Shown: positions 52,796 through 61,937, counted from the stretch's first letter. The stretch: 64,000 nucleotides of DNA from Maledivibacter halophilus (GCF_900167445.1 NZ_FUZT01000005.1:62001-126000), one strand, 5' to 3'. A program made the numbers and translations. The notes: generated by a model not told the origin, from the sequence alone.

Positions 52796-53218
52796 AATTT
52801 CACCTCTCTTTCATTCATAAGACCCATGGAACTAAATTTCGTTACAATTTTTCAAAAAAAATTTAAGCGTGCTGTTTGACACGCTTGCAAAATGTATGTA
52901 AATTGCTCTAAATAAGTCTCTTGATTTCTACTAAAGATTAATTTCCTTATTTCTGCTACAAATATGAACTTTTTTATGATTAAATCAATTTTAATTTCTT
53001 TGCATATTATACCATGTTTTGATAGCACCTGACTATAAAGCATTATACGCATTTCAATTCCAAAAATGCAAAATTTAGATTCTATTATATCCTCTACAAA
53101 ACTATTATTTATGGTCTATTTCTATTTTACCAAAGTCAAATATCATTAAATGAATGTTAAATAATATGGTTTACTATAAATAAGATAAATCTTTTGTTAG
53201 AAGACAACTTTGCCACAA

Positions 53219-53254
53219 AAAGAAAGCAGGTAGGCCTACGCCCTGCTTTCTTTC
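53219..53254. terminator. bidirectional terminator
   Basis: AGAAAGCAGG and CCTGCTTTCT form a 10-bp stem, followed by TTTC on the plus strand and preceded by A-rich sequence. No intact gene directly abuts it. Confidence 0.65.
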
Positions 53255-53330
53255 ACTTTACTGCATTAATTAATGCTGCAAAAGCTACAATTAATTCTGT
53301 CCCGATATTGTTGATATTAAAGATTTTTTA

Positions 53331-53461
53331 ATAGAACGTTAATATTAAGATTCCATTTGTCATATTCAACAAAAAGTCCAGATCATTCCCAGTTTCTATC
53401 TTTTCTTTTACATATATTCTAACGCTACCACATTCTTTACATAAATCAGCATAGAACCATT
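53331..53461 (-). pseudogene. zinc-ribbon protein remnant
   Basis: The minus-strand frame reads FYADLCKECGSVRIYVKEKI and ETGNDLDFLL, then a stop. The single CxxCG and following strand resemble the C-terminal half of a small zinc-ribbon protein. There is no start or ribosome site. The remaining sequence between 52796 and 53707 holds no gene I can support. Confidence 0.4.
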
Positions 53462-53707
53462 AAATTTGCGAAGTAAAGAAATTAATGACTTTAACATCTT
53501 AATATTTGATTGGTCAAAAACCTTCTAATATTCTTTGCGAATCATGCGTATTCTTGAAAAAACATATTGTACCATATTCTCAGATTAATTTTAAGTGATT
53601 CCTTAGAGTAATAAATTTCAAAAAGTCACTTCTAAATTATGTAATAACATATAACAATATTAAATCTTTAAAGGCCCCTCGTAAAGTAATTTCACATGCT
53701 GTAATAC

Positions 53708-54973
53708 TTAACAAGCGTTGTTGTCTCTTATTTCTATAACCTTTGAATCTGCCTTTTCTTGTAATAAAAATTCGTATATATCCTCGGGTTTAAGTGGAAC
53801 CTTATCACATATATCTTTAAGTGTAGATCTTTTTTCAATAGCTCTAAGTATCTTTATTCCCTCGTTTGTGTATTCAGTAGTTATACCTAGATTAGGATAA
53901 AATATCTCGGACTCTATAATAGCATAAGGCTTACATAGCTCAAAACTCACTTCATAGGGAAGATCAAAACTTCTTAATCTCTTTAATGCCTCCTGACATA
54001 AACTTGGCATAGTTTCCCTTGTGCTGAATGGACATGGTATACAAACATCTTGATATTTACACTCATTACATACTTTATTAATATTGTTTTTATGTAGACT
54101 TTCTAGAAATGGCTTCATAGATTCTCCAAAATCATTATTCCAATTATCTCCATTTTCAACGTTTATATTAAAGTTTGTATATGTCTGACATGGAGATATG
54201 TTACCATATGGATCTGCATATATTTCACTAGATAATGCTGTACACCCAGAGCTATCTGTAGATAAGTTTGAGCCAGTTTTTTTGTTGAAATATTCATTTA
54301 TAATAGGAAATTCATTTAAAATAGAAAGCTTTACACCTGGATTTTTTATACCATATCTTAATAAATCCTCAAAAAAATCTAAAGTTTCACTAGTCTTCAT
54401 TTCAAGTAAATCCTTATTTATATAAGCATTTCCAGCGAGTGTTAGCTTTGTAACCTGATATATTATATCCAAGTCCTTGGTTAGCTCTATAAAAGAATAG
54501 ATATCATTTTTATTTAATTTATTTGCCACAAAATTTATACCTAGCTTAACCTTATTTTTTTTATTTCTATTTTTATTTAAATTATCTAAATACTTAAGAG
54601 AACTTATAGCTCTTTCCCATGTACCCTCACCTCTTATAAGATCGTGAGTATCCTTAAGCCCCTCTATACTAATAAATAGGGATTCAATATCGCAGCACAT
54701 TATATTATCTAAAAGAGATTTGTCAACTTGTCCATTAGTTATGATTAACACCTTCATATCCTTTGAATTTAAATAACTTATAATATCAACTATATCCTCA
54801 TGTATAAGTGGCTCACCGCCTATCAGATTAACAGCATCAACAAAATCACTGACATAGTCTAATAACTTTTTATAATTTTTATACTCTGATTTATTATCCT
54901 CAAGCAAATCAATAGCAGCACAATGCTTACACCTTAAATTACACTTATTAGTTATATCCCATGTTAATCTCAA
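53708..54973 (-). CDS. radical SAM/SPASM enzyme of the CTDVCW peptide system
   Basis: The product has 422 residues from a TTG at 54973. This start is chosen because GGGGTG is five bases upstream, and the ATG at 55015 lies inside a hairpin without a ribosome site. TWDITNKCNLRCKHCA carries the CxxxCxxC cluster motif and NLIGGEPLIH the SAM-binding GGE. The SPASM region has GCTALSSEIYADPYGNISPC, then CNECKYQDVCIPC. A C-terminal winged-helix-like end (TNEGIKILRAIEKRSTLKDI) is PqqD-like and may bind the precursor. A 27-residue peptide gene precedes it, so it is probably that peptide's maturase. It is not closely similar to the pair at 46-49 kb. Confidence 0.88.
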   Translation of the reverse strand: MRLTWDITNKCNLRCKHCAAIDLLEDNKSEYKNYKKLLDYVSDFVDAVNLIGGEPLIHEDIVDIISYLNSKDMKVLIITNGQVDKSLLDNIMCCDIESLFISIEGLKDTHDLIRGEGTWERAISSLKYLDNLNKNRNKKNKVKLGINFVANKLNKNDIYSFIELTKDLDIIYQVTKLTLAGNAYINKDLLEMKTSETLDFFEDLLRYGIKNPGVKLSILNEFPIINEYFNKKTGSNLSTDSSGCTALSSEIYADPYGNISPCQTYTNFNINVENGDNWNNDFGESMKPFLESLHKNNINKVCNECKYQDVCIPCPFSTRETMPSLCQEALKRLRSFDLPYEVSFELCKPYAIIESEIFYPNLGITTEYTNEGIKILRAIEKRSTLKDICDKVPLKPEDIYEFLLQEKADSKVIEIRDNNAC

Positions 54974-55002
54974 TCTATCACCCCATATATATAATATATT
55001 GT

Positions 55003-55034
55003 GGGGCTGGCTCATATATACAGAGTCCAGCCCC
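55003..55034 (-). promoter_or_regulatory. hairpin between peptide and maturase genes
   Basis: GGGGCTGG and CCAGCCCC form a perfect 8-bp stem on the minus strand with a 16-base loop and no T-run. It would sequester the upstream ATG at 55015 and could set the ratio of precursor to enzyme. Confidence 0.7.
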
Positions 55035-55063
55035 CAATCCTCTATAAAATTACACTTTAAATA

Positions 55064-55147
55064 CTACCAGCAAACGTCAGTACAATGTCCTCTAGGATAA
55101 ACATTCTTAGTACTCTTTTTAACTTTCTTTTCTTTAACTTTAAACAT
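55064..55147 (-). CDS. 27-residue Cys/Trp-ending RiPP precursor candidate
   Basis: The peptide is Lys-rich at the start (MFKVKEKKVKKSTKN) and ends VYPRGHCTDVCW. Two cysteines three residues apart and a terminal Trp follow PRGH. GGGAGAG lies five bases before the ATG. The gene is 90 bases upstream of the SPASM enzyme start, in the same direction, with a hairpin between. A basic leader-like half and a short Cys-containing core fit a radical-SAM-modified peptide such as a thioether- or Cys-Trp-crosslinked product. I do not recognise a named family. Confidence 0.75.
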   Translation of the reverse strand: MFKVKEKKVKKSTKNVYPRGHCTDVCW

Positions 55148-55404
55148 AAAATCTCTCCCTTTTGATGTTTTTTTATTGATTGATATACATTAAATAAGAC
55201 TTAATATATAAAGCACAGCTTAATTTAAAAATATATCAATCTACTAATACAATAACTATGTACCTATATAAAAATTTATACATACAATTTATATTTTTTA
55301 TAAAATTTTGTTAATATAAACTAAAAGAAACATAAGCATAAATTTCAGCACATCTTTTGATTAGAAATCTCGCCAGCATATTCTATTTATCTCAACCATA
55401 TAAC

Positions 55405-55439
55405 AAAAAACCACAAAATATAGTGTTTTGTGGTTTTTT
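55405..55439. terminator. bidirectional terminator
   Basis: AAAAAACCACAAAA and TTTTGTGGTTTTTT form a 14-bp stem with A- and T-runs. It separates the htpG remnant from the peptide system. Confidence 0.8.
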
Positions 55440-55499
55440 CAAAACAATGATTACAAGTTCACTTATTAATTCTAATAATATACGGGGATGGCCCGACTC

Positions 55500-55758
55500 A
55501 CTAGCTCTTCCTTTGTCATTCCTGTACCAGTATCAGAAACCTTTAAAAACCTATTTTCCTTATCATCAGTAACTTTTATATAATAATTCTCTTTATTAAA
55601 AGTTAAAGAATCATCGGTTAAATCCTTACAATATATCTTGTCAATTGTATCGCTAGAATTAGATATTAATTGTCTTAAAAATATTTCTTTGTGGGTATAA
55701 ATGGAATTAATTATCATATCCAATAGCCTTTTAGACTCTGCTTTAAACTCCTTTTAAT
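55500..55758 (-). pseudogene. htpG: HtpG (Hsp90) N-terminal fragment
   Basis: The minus strand reads [40 protein letters not shown] and [16 protein letters not shown], the ATP-binding start of HtpG. The frame then runs into unrelated codons and stops after about 85 residues of a ~625-residue protein. There is no ATG at the usual place. The intact gene is presumably elsewhere. Confidence 0.8.
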
Positions 55759-55864
55759 AGCTAAATATAATATTTAAAAGAAATATTTAGAAAGGAAATT
55801 CTTTTCTTAAAATAGTTTCCTTGTTATATTTATTAACAATACCTTTACTCTAACTTCTAAAAAC

Positions 55865-56767
55865 TTATTTAATATACTCACTACCTGCTAAAATATCTTT
55901 AATTACATCCGTTGGAATAACAAATTCTGGATTGCCCATATATCCAGCAGCAACTTCATATTTATCAAATACAACTACCAATTTTCCATCTTCATTAATA
56001 TAAAAGTTTTGCTCCTTAGATATTTTTTCAAATCCTTCCATAGGCTCTTCATCAGTGTCATCTGCAATCCAATAAGTCTTATCTTCATGATCCTCCATCT
56101 GTGTTCTCATTTGGCTGATAATATTTTTACTTATTACTTCTATATAGCTACCATCTTTAAATAAGCTAGGTAGCGTTATTAGAACTTGTTTCTTTTTATC
56201 GATAGTATCATATTTTAATTCTGTATAAGAAGATCCAGCTGTCTTTACCACATATCGTTTTATAGAAAATACCAAATCATTATCAGTAATTATTTCATAT
56301 CCAGCATCTACACCAATATTTCCTCCCCCCTTTTCTTTTAATTCTTCCATTTCCGCTATAAATTGATCATACAATTTTTTATTCTCTTCTATATATTTTT
56401 CATTTAAACTATTCTCCAGCTCTTGATTACCTAAGCCTTGTATTCGTGGTACTTTTATATCAGCATTAAATTTCTCCTCATCCACAGTATATTCTTTAAA
56501 AGTCAATACTTTTACCATTTCTCCAACAATCGGCACCTTGGATAAATTATCTGCAAATACTGAACTTGTATTAATTCCTACTGTTAACACCCCTATCGTA
56601 GCAGCAATAGAAGCTGCTATTGTTACTGTTCTTTTAAATTTATTTTTTCTTTTCTTCATATTTGCACTGCTCTCCTTTATAGCTTTTCTAACAACATAGT
56701 CTAATTCTTTTGGAATAGGTATATCCATATATTCCTTTTTCAGACGCTCCAGATTTTTATCTTTCAT
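55865..56767 (-). CDS. RsiV-like anti-sigma factor
   Basis: The product has 300 residues. The cytoplasmic N-terminus (1-45) is followed by a helix (RTVTIAASIAATIGVLTVGI) and the block SSVFADNLSKVPIVGEMVKV, typical of DUF4179/RsiV proteins. The extracytoplasmic part includes a DUF3298 domain (about 190-295: TLPSLFKDGSYIEVISKNI, FDKYEVAAGYMGNPEFVIP). In RsiV this domain binds lysozyme and triggers sigma-V release. AGGAGG precedes the ATG. The gene follows its sigma factor. Confidence 0.9.
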   Translation of the reverse strand: MKDKNLERLKKEYMDIPIPKELDYVVRKAIKESSANMKKRKNKFKRTVTIAASIAATIGVLTVGINTSSVFADNLSKVPIVGEMVKVLTFKEYTVDEEKFNADIKVPRIQGLGNQELENSLNEKYIEENKKLYDQFIAEMEELKEKGGGNIGVDAGYEIITDNDLVFSIKRYVVKTAGSSYTELKYDTIDKKKQVLITLPSLFKDGSYIEVISKNIISQMRTQMEDHEDKTYWIADDTDEEPMEGFEKISKEQNFYINEDGKLVVVFDKYEVAAGYMGNPEFVIPTDVIKDILAGSEYIK

Positions 56768-56815
56768 GTCGAAACCTCCTATTAACTTTTATAATAATCC
56801 TTTTTATTTCATTTT

Positions 56816-57328
56816 TTATAGTGCATTGGATATCAACTTGTTTTCATTCTTCATTTTAATTTGTAGTTTTTCAAGACCTTTATATAAGCGAGTTTTTACC
56901 GTATTTACATTCTCATCTAATATTTCAGCAACTTCTTTCAGTTTTAAGTCTTCAAAGTATCTTAATATGATTACACTACGGTATTGATTAGGTAAATCAT
57001 CTAATGCAAGCTTTAAATCAAAGTCTTCATACTTGTCTACCTGACCCGAATCATATCTACACAAAGTATCTTCTTCTACTACTACAACTCTTTTTTTCTT
57101 TCGTAGAAAATCTAGTGAAGTATTTACTATAATCCTATAAAACCAAGTTTTTATGTAGCTGGGGTTTTTTAAAGAATCAATTGATGAAAAAGCTTTATAT
57201 ATTGACTCTTGAACAATATCCATAGCATCTTCTGAATTTTTCACATAACTATATGCTAGTCTATAATGATTATCTTTAAACTTGATTACATAATCTGTTA
57301 TTTCTTCTTCCAAACTATTTCTTTTCAT
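56816..57328 (-). CDS. ECF sigma factor, SigV-like
   Basis: The product has 170 residues. Region 2 reads YRLAYSYVKNSEDAMDIVQE, SIYKAFSSIDSLKNP and IKTWFYRIIVNTSLDFLR; region 4 reads QYRSVIILRYFEDLKLKEVA and ILDENVNTVKTRLYKGLEKL. AAAGGAGC lies upstream of the ATG. It is paired with an RsiV-like anti-sigma factor 48 bases downstream, so a role in lysozyme or cell-envelope stress is inferred. Confidence 0.92.
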   Translation of the reverse strand: MKRNSLEEEITDYVIKFKDNHYRLAYSYVKNSEDAMDIVQESIYKAFSSIDSLKNPSYIKTWFYRIIVNTSLDFLRKKKRVVVVEEDTLCRYDSGQVDKYEDFDLKLALDDLPNQYRSVIILRYFEDLKLKEVAEILDENVNTVKTRLYKGLEKLQIKMKNENKLISNAL

Positions 57329-57435
57329 GAAACATAATTGCTCCTTTCTTCTATTTAAGATACGTATCTTAGTTAACTTACACTATATAGACGGCTATGT
57401 CTTATAAAAAGTTTTAAAATTATTTTTTTTTTAAT

Positions 57436-57461
57436 AAAGGGTACCGGATACCATCCAAATC
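57436..57461 (+). repeat. GGTACC dispersed repeat, copy 10 (diverged)
   Basis: AAAGGGTACCGGATACCATCCAAATC retains the overall consensus with several changes. Confidence 0.65.
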
Positions 57462-57605
57462 TTTTGAACCTTTTATATTGTTATCCACCCCTAATAGTAA
57501 AAAAAACTCCGGGAGGTCAACAACAACTATTTTAATTATAAATGAAATAGTAATTGCAATGTATAAATAGGTTTTTATAGTACCTACTAGGAATTATGCA
57601 ATTTT

Positions 57606-57650
57606 AAAAAACTGTCTGATTTATATTAGTTCTAAAACAGACAGTTTTTT
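57606..57650. terminator. bidirectional terminator
   Basis: AAAAACTGTCTG and CAGACAGTTTTTT form a stem around a 21-base loop in an otherwise geneless stretch (57462-57974). Confidence 0.65.
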
Positions 57651-57974
57651 GCAGTTTTTCTTATACATTCTTAATATGGTTTATACATTCAAATCTTTGA
57701 AATTTTTTTGAACATAGGCCACATCCTATAGCAATATTTAGAAATCTTGTATTTCTTTCTAACTCAAAGTATCCGCTCCATCCCTTTATTCTAACTATTT
57801 TTCACTGAATTTTCTGGCGGCTTGAATTTTTAGTTTAAAAAATCAAAATTATAATATAATATAATTGAAGGGAGCTTCAGAGCTCTACATTAAACAATCG
57901 AAAATACATTGTTAAAAATGTCGGCAACTATTCCATCGGGCATCACCCCTTTATCTTCTGTTTATGCTCATCAT

Positions 57975-58115
57975 CAGCTCCCATGATATGTACAAACCCA
58001 TTTTCTTGCATCTGCAATGGGTTTAAATCCATCACCAAGATATCCTAGTCTATATTTTAAAATTCTAAACCCAGCTTCTGAATATAGATTATCATTACTT
58101 ACTCTTGGTCTTGAA
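57975..58115 (-). pseudogene. transposase-like fragment
   Basis: The minus strand reads RPRVSNDNLYSEAGFRILKY and GYLGDGFKPIADARKWVCTY before a stop. It looks like part of a DDE transposase, but I cannot name the family. No start codon or remaining domains are present. Confidence 0.35.
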
Positions 58116-58179
58116 TAAGAAATAAATATTTATAATATATATCTTAAAGTAAATACCTCGAGTGTTACCAATTAGAATG

Positions 58180-58200
58180 AAAGGTACCAGGTATCTTTTT
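58180..58200 (+). repeat. GGTACC dispersed repeat, copy 11 (3' half lost)
   Basis: AAAGGTACCAGGTATCTTTT keeps the 5' half; the ACCCGAAT tail is missing. Confidence 0.65.
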
Positions 58201-58274
58201 ATTTGTAGAGGGAACTAGATGAAATAGAAAAGAAATTAAAAAAACAAAAGAAAATTTACATTAACAGGGATTAA

Positions 58275-58327
58275 AACGCCTAGATTTTAATCTAAATAAA
58301 AAGATTAAAGACTAGACGTTGTTTTTT
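58275..58327 (+). terminator. hairpin with T-run
   Basis: AACGCCTAGATTTTAATCT and AGATTAAAGACTAGACGTT pair over 19 bases with few mismatches, followed by GTTTTTT. It is oriented for plus-strand transcripts. Confidence 0.65.
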
Positions 58328-58355
58328 AAGAATATTATAAGAATTGTAGGGGATT

Positions 58356-58952
58356 TTATTTCTTTTTAGCAGAAATAAGTAGCATCATTGGTCTACGTAA
58401 TTCATCTTGCATTTCAGAACTATCTTTTAACATAGACTCCTCTGGCTTAGGTTCTATAAGCTTTGTCACTTCAAAATTAGCCATAATCAAGTTATTGATA
58501 TAAGTAGTTAGTGTTTTATGATATTTTATAACTTCTTCGCCTAAGAAATTGGCTTTGCGAATACCTTCTATAAAATATCGATCTACAGGCCAGTGTAAGC
58601 GATTGCCTTGTTCATCATAATACCATTCTTGATTTCCATATGATGTAAATATTGGATGTTCAACTGAAAAAATAAATTCTCCACCACTTGAAAGACAATA
58701 ATTTATTTTTTTACAAATGTCATCAAAAGACTCGATGTAATGAAAAGTGAGAGAACTAATTACAACATCAAAGGTATTTGGATGATAATCTATGTCTTCG
58801 ATAGGCTTTTTTATGTACTCAATTAGTGGAGATGTAGTCATCTCCTGAGCTTTTTTTAACATCCTTTCGGATATATCAATACCGATTACAGATTTTGCTC
58901 CTTGCTCAATTGCATATCGGCAATGCCAACCAAAGACACATCCTAAATCCAA
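58356..58952 (-). pseudogene. class I methyltransferase, 5'-truncated
   Basis: The frame VLDLGCVFGWHCRYAIEQGA and GIDISERMLKKAQEM, then VVISSLTFHYIESF, matches UbiE-like SAM methyltransferases. The normal first 40 or so residues are absent. Directly upstream the sequence switches to a group II intron reverse-transcriptase fragment. The first glycine-rich loop has Val where Gly is usual (GCVFG). A TTG could start translation, but there is no ribosome site, so I treat it as broken. Confidence 0.75.
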
Positions 58953-58975
58953 AACATGTTTTCTATATATGCCTT

Positions 58976-59072
58976 TGATTGTTTAAGAGCCATATGTGCA
59001 CTACGATTGGGTCTGAATCCATAGCTATATTCAGAGAACTCTTTATCAAATACTTTATTTAATACCTAAGCG
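58976..59072 (-). pseudogene. group II intron reverse transcriptase fragment
   Basis: The minus strand reads VLNKVFDKEFSEYSYGFRPN and RSAHMALKQSK, the RT-2a/3 region of LtrA-type group II intron proteins. Only about 32 codons remain, fused to the truncated methyltransferase. Confidence 0.8.
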
Positions 59073-59116
59073 GTAATATACCTTCAAGAACTTTTAGAAT
59101 GCTTTTTATTCATAGA

Positions 59117-59752
59117 CTATTCATTACAGTAGTCACTTGAAAATGAAAAATCCAGTACATACTTATAATTTTCATTTCCTGTATATTCTCCCGTTTTATT
59201 ATCTCGTCTACAAGAATCAACATGATGAATTTCTTTACCATTATTAGTGATTTCAAATATTTCTACTTTTGTATACTCTTCATTTTTTCTAAATACACAT
59301 ACATTAGGATTTTCACAGTCATTTAATCGATTAATGAAAAGCTTATGTATTTGCAGGATAGGTTTATCATTTACATCCCCGCCCTCATATTGAATCACTG
59401 CATTGCCATCATTTAAGTTTACAATTAATATTTTTTCATTTTGTTGGTCTAGTTGATCAGTTGAAACATATACGTAATGGTTATCATCTAGGAACTCACC
59501 AAACATGACCTTTCGATTCTGTGTGTTTTTTAATGTTTCTGTGAATTTATTGATTAATTCCTCTTTTTCTTTTGTGTCCAGTTTAGTATTTTGCTTATTC
59601 TCATTTTGTTGCTCAATTGCTCCCTTATCCATTGATTTATCAACATCAATTTCCTCCGTGGCACTTACTTTGTTTTCATTACTACATGCTGCTAATGTAA
59701 AAATAAGTGCTACAATTAATAGAACTTTCCCTACTGCGATTAATTTTTTCAT
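59117..59752 (-). CDS. hypothetical lipoprotein
   Basis: The product has 211 residues. The signal LLIVALIFTLAAC ends in a lipobox, followed by an Asp/Glu/Asn-rich linker (EEIDVDKSMDKGAIEQQNEN). A folded domain from about residue 65 has VMFGEFLDDNHYVYVSTDQL and RNKxEEYTKVEIFEI-type strands; three cysteines in CENPNVC and DSC may pair. The family is not recognised. AGAGGATG lies upstream of the ATG. The AAA ATPase gene lies 42 bases upstream and may be co-transcribed. Confidence 0.75.
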   Translation of the reverse strand: MKKLIAVGKVLLIVALIFTLAACSNENKVSATEEIDVDKSMDKGAIEQQNENKQNTKLDTKEKEELINKFTETLKNTQNRKVMFGEFLDDNHYVYVSTDQLDQQNEKILIVNLNDGNAVIQYEGGDVNDKPILQIHKLFINRLNDCENPNVCVFRKNEEYTKVEIFEITNNGKEIHHVDSCRRDNKTGEYTGNENYKYVLDFSFSSDYCNE

Positions 59753-59794
59753 AATTTCATCCTCTTTTTCTATATATTATATTACTATATAATT

Positions 59795-60550
59795 TTATCT
59801 CTCCTCCATTAATATATCTAACATCTTTTGTTTATTATTAATGAAAGAGCTCATGACTTGATAATGCTCCGTTTCTTCATATTTAACTTCTTTAAAACCA
59901 TTGTTTATCTCATAAATAACTGAATTAGGATATGCCATTATTATTGGTGAATGTGTAGCTATTATAAACTGACATCCCTTCTGAACTAATTCATGCATTC
60001 TTGTTATCATAGACATCTGTCTTGATGGAGATAAGGCAGCTTCAGGTTCATCCAATATATATATCCCTTCTCCTCTAAACTTATTAATGAATAATGAAAA
60101 AAATGACTCTCCATGAGATTGTTTATGTAATGAAATTCCTCCATAAGAATCTATGATTCTAGGTCCTGGACCATCTTTATCAAGTTCATCTATATTTGAT
60201 GCTACGTTATAAAAACTCTCTGCTCGAAGAAAAAATCCATCTTTGGGCCTCTTTACACCTTTAACTAATTTAAAATTACTATATAAATTTGAATGTGTAT
60301 CCATTGACGAAAAGTTGAAGTTTTTAGTCCCTCCTTCAGGATTAAATCCATAAGCTATTGCTATTGCCTCTAAGATAGTTGATTTTCCAGTTCCATTTTC
60401 TCCAATTATAAACGTAACACTTGGATGAAATCTCAACACATTTAGTTTTCGAATAGCTTGTAGAGAATATGGATATTCAGAGAAAGAACGTATTTTTTCC
60501 CGATTTAGTTCTACACTTCTAATGTATTGATTGATATTTTCTAATTCCAT
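59795..60550 (-). CDS. AAA family ATPase (predicted OLD/ABC-like)
   Basis: The product has 251 residues. FIIGENGTGKSTILEAIAIA is Walker A, ILDEPEAALSPSRQMSMITR contains the signature-like region and Walker B, and QFIIATHSPIIMAYP carries the switch His. This short form is a stand-alone AAA_21/AAA_23-type ATPase found in accessory islands, often phage- or toxin-related; partner unknown. AAGGAGAG precedes the ATG. It begins 100 bases after attC-like site 8. Confidence 0.88.
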   Translation of the reverse strand: MELENINQYIRSVELNREKIRSFSEYPYSLQAIRKLNVLRFHPSVTFIIGENGTGKSTILEAIAIAYGFNPEGGTKNFNFSSMDTHSNLYSNFKLVKGVKRPKDGFFLRAESFYNVASNIDELDKDGPGPRIIDSYGGISLHKQSHGESFFSLFINKFRGEGIYILDEPEAALSPSRQMSMITRMHELVQKGCQFIIATHSPIIMAYPNSVIYEINNGFKEVKYEETEHYQVMSSFINNKQKMLDILMEER

Positions 60551-60650
60551 TCTACTCTCCTTATGCTTAATAATATGTCGAATATTATTCTTGTAAATAT
60601 GGCTATGTTCTATAAAAAGCTATAAAAGACTACTTTGACATTGACATTTC

Positions 60651-60759
60651 CTATAACACCCCAATATTTGCGACGTCTCTGAACCGTCCCCCATAGATAG
60701 CCCTTCGCATAATATAAAGGATGCGTTATAACTGAAACAACATATTTTGCTCGTTAGCT
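60651..60759 (-). other. attC-like site 8
   Basis: CTATAAC (60651-60657) and GTTAGCT (60753-60759) bracket CAATATTTG (60662-60670) and CATATTTTG (60741-60749), which pair partly once inverted. TTTGCGACGTCTCTGAACCG is shared with sites 2 and 7. The stop of the DUF5131 gene is 6 bases away, exactly as at site 1. Confidence 0.65.
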
Positions 60760-60765
60760 TAAACT

Positions 60766-61473
60766 TTAGAAGTTAATATTAGCTTTTTTTGCCTGCCTAC
60801 ATAAATCTTTAACCCTAAGTAAATATTTTTTTCCATCTTTAATAAAATGAGTCCCACATTGTCTAAATTCAAAGTGAGTTCCTGTTTCTATACATTGTTG
60901 TCTAATAGATAAAACCCAATCGTAGTCCAAAGGTCTTGCATTTCTATCAGACTCTCCCCCTACCACAACCAATTCAATATTATTTAAATATTTCTTAATG
61001 TTTATGCTTTCAATTAGTGGTTGACAGATAATGTTTTTATGCTTTATAGTCAAAGTATCAAAAATTGCAAGTCTATTATCTGCTCGTTCTTGATTTTCAA
61101 TAGTACATCCAACCGTTACATTTTCGTACCCATCATTCCAGTTATCCGGAATACATTTTAAAAAACGCTCAATACGCTTGGTTAAAAAGATAAAGTGCAA
61201 GTCACTTCGCTCTTTCATCATCTGCCAGCACTCATTTCTCCACTCATCAGCTTCTTCAATCAAAAAGTCGGTCGAAAAGCATAGGTAAACCACTTGCCCA
61301 GGTTTAATCCTATATTCCCCTTTTTTATTCTTCGTCACAGGAGCATAAAAATTATTAGTTTTTACGATCTGATTTGTGTCTACATCTCGTTTCGCATCAC
61401 CTTTGTGTATGTAGCAAAATTTACAACCTTCACTGTATTTATGACATCCACGCCACGGATTCCACATTACCAT
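60766..61473 (-). CDS. DUF5131 (phage Gp37/Gp68-like) protein
   Basis: The product has 235 residues. It starts WNPWRGCHKYSEGCKFCY, with a Cys-rich motif resembling a radical SAM-like cluster site, then FLTKRIERFLKCIPDNW, NVTVGCTIENQERADNRL and VVVGGESDRNARPLDYDWV. These are the conserved blocks of phage Gp37/Gp68-family proteins. Function is not established. It lies 11 bases after an ASCH-domain gene, a frequent pairing in accessory DNA, and both appear to form one two-gene cassette ending at attC-like site 8. Confidence 0.88.
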   Translation of the reverse strand: MVMWNPWRGCHKYSEGCKFCYIHKGDAKRDVDTNQIVKTNNFYAPVTKNKKGEYRIKPGQVVYLCFSTDFLIEEADEWRNECWQMMKERSDLHFIFLTKRIERFLKCIPDNWNDGYENVTVGCTIENQERADNRLAIFDTLTIKHKNIICQPLIESINIKKYLNNIELVVVGGESDRNARPLDYDWVLSIRQQCIETGTHFEFRQCGTHFIKDGKKYLLRVKDLCRQAKKANINF

Positions 61474-61484
61474 AGAATATCACC

Positions 61485-61937
61485 TTAAAACCTAGACTTT
61501 TCATAGTTATAAGGAATGCTTGTTCCAACAACTACATCTTCTATTTTTTCAAAAATAAGCCAATCATCCATATTACTCTGACGGTAAAAATCCAGTGGCT
61601 CTATTCTCTTTGTATACTGAAATTCAACCAAGCATATACATTTTTTACGCCAGCGTTCCTGTTGCTTTCTTGATAGATTCAGTTTAAATTGATTCTCCTC
61701 TAATATATCGTCTATCTGTTCCTCTGTCAATTTTACATAATTTTGAACACTTTTAACGGTTGCGGTTGCAGAAATTTTAGCAGTACCCTTTTTCATAAAA
61801 TATAGAGTTTCACCTTCAAAAACACGGCTATGAGGAATTTTCCTACCTGCAGCTGCACGAATAATCATAGTCTTAGAACCATCTAAAATCTTTTCCAATA
61901 CCTTTTCTTTATCATCACAATACACCAAATGTACCAA
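61485..61937 (-). CDS. ASCH domain-like protein
   Basis: The product has about 151 residues. EKILDGSKTMIIRAAAGRKI and VFEGETLYFMKKGTAKISAT resemble the RNA-binding cleft of ASCH/PUA-like domains. A TTG at 61937 is the likely start, with GGAAGG eight bases upstream; a GTG three codons earlier overlaps that site. It probably acts on nucleic acid together with the DUF5131 protein encoded next to it. Confidence 0.7.
   Translation of the reverse strand: MVHLVYCDDKEKVLEKILDGSKTMIIRAAAGRKIPHSRVFEGETLYFMKKGTAKISATATVKSVQNYVKLTEEQIDDILEENQFKLNLSRKQQERWRKKCICLVEFQYTKRIEPLDFYRQSNMDDWLIFEKIEDVVVGTSIPYNYEKSRF

Noticed and set aside
52852-53052. Minus-strand frame of 66 codons
   Set aside because: No ribosome site, no family resemblance; probably chance in AT-rich sequence.
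55472-55723. Short frame considered as an independent small ATPase
   Set aside because: Its sequence is the first part of HtpG, cut off after about 85 residues, so it is listed as a pseudogene.
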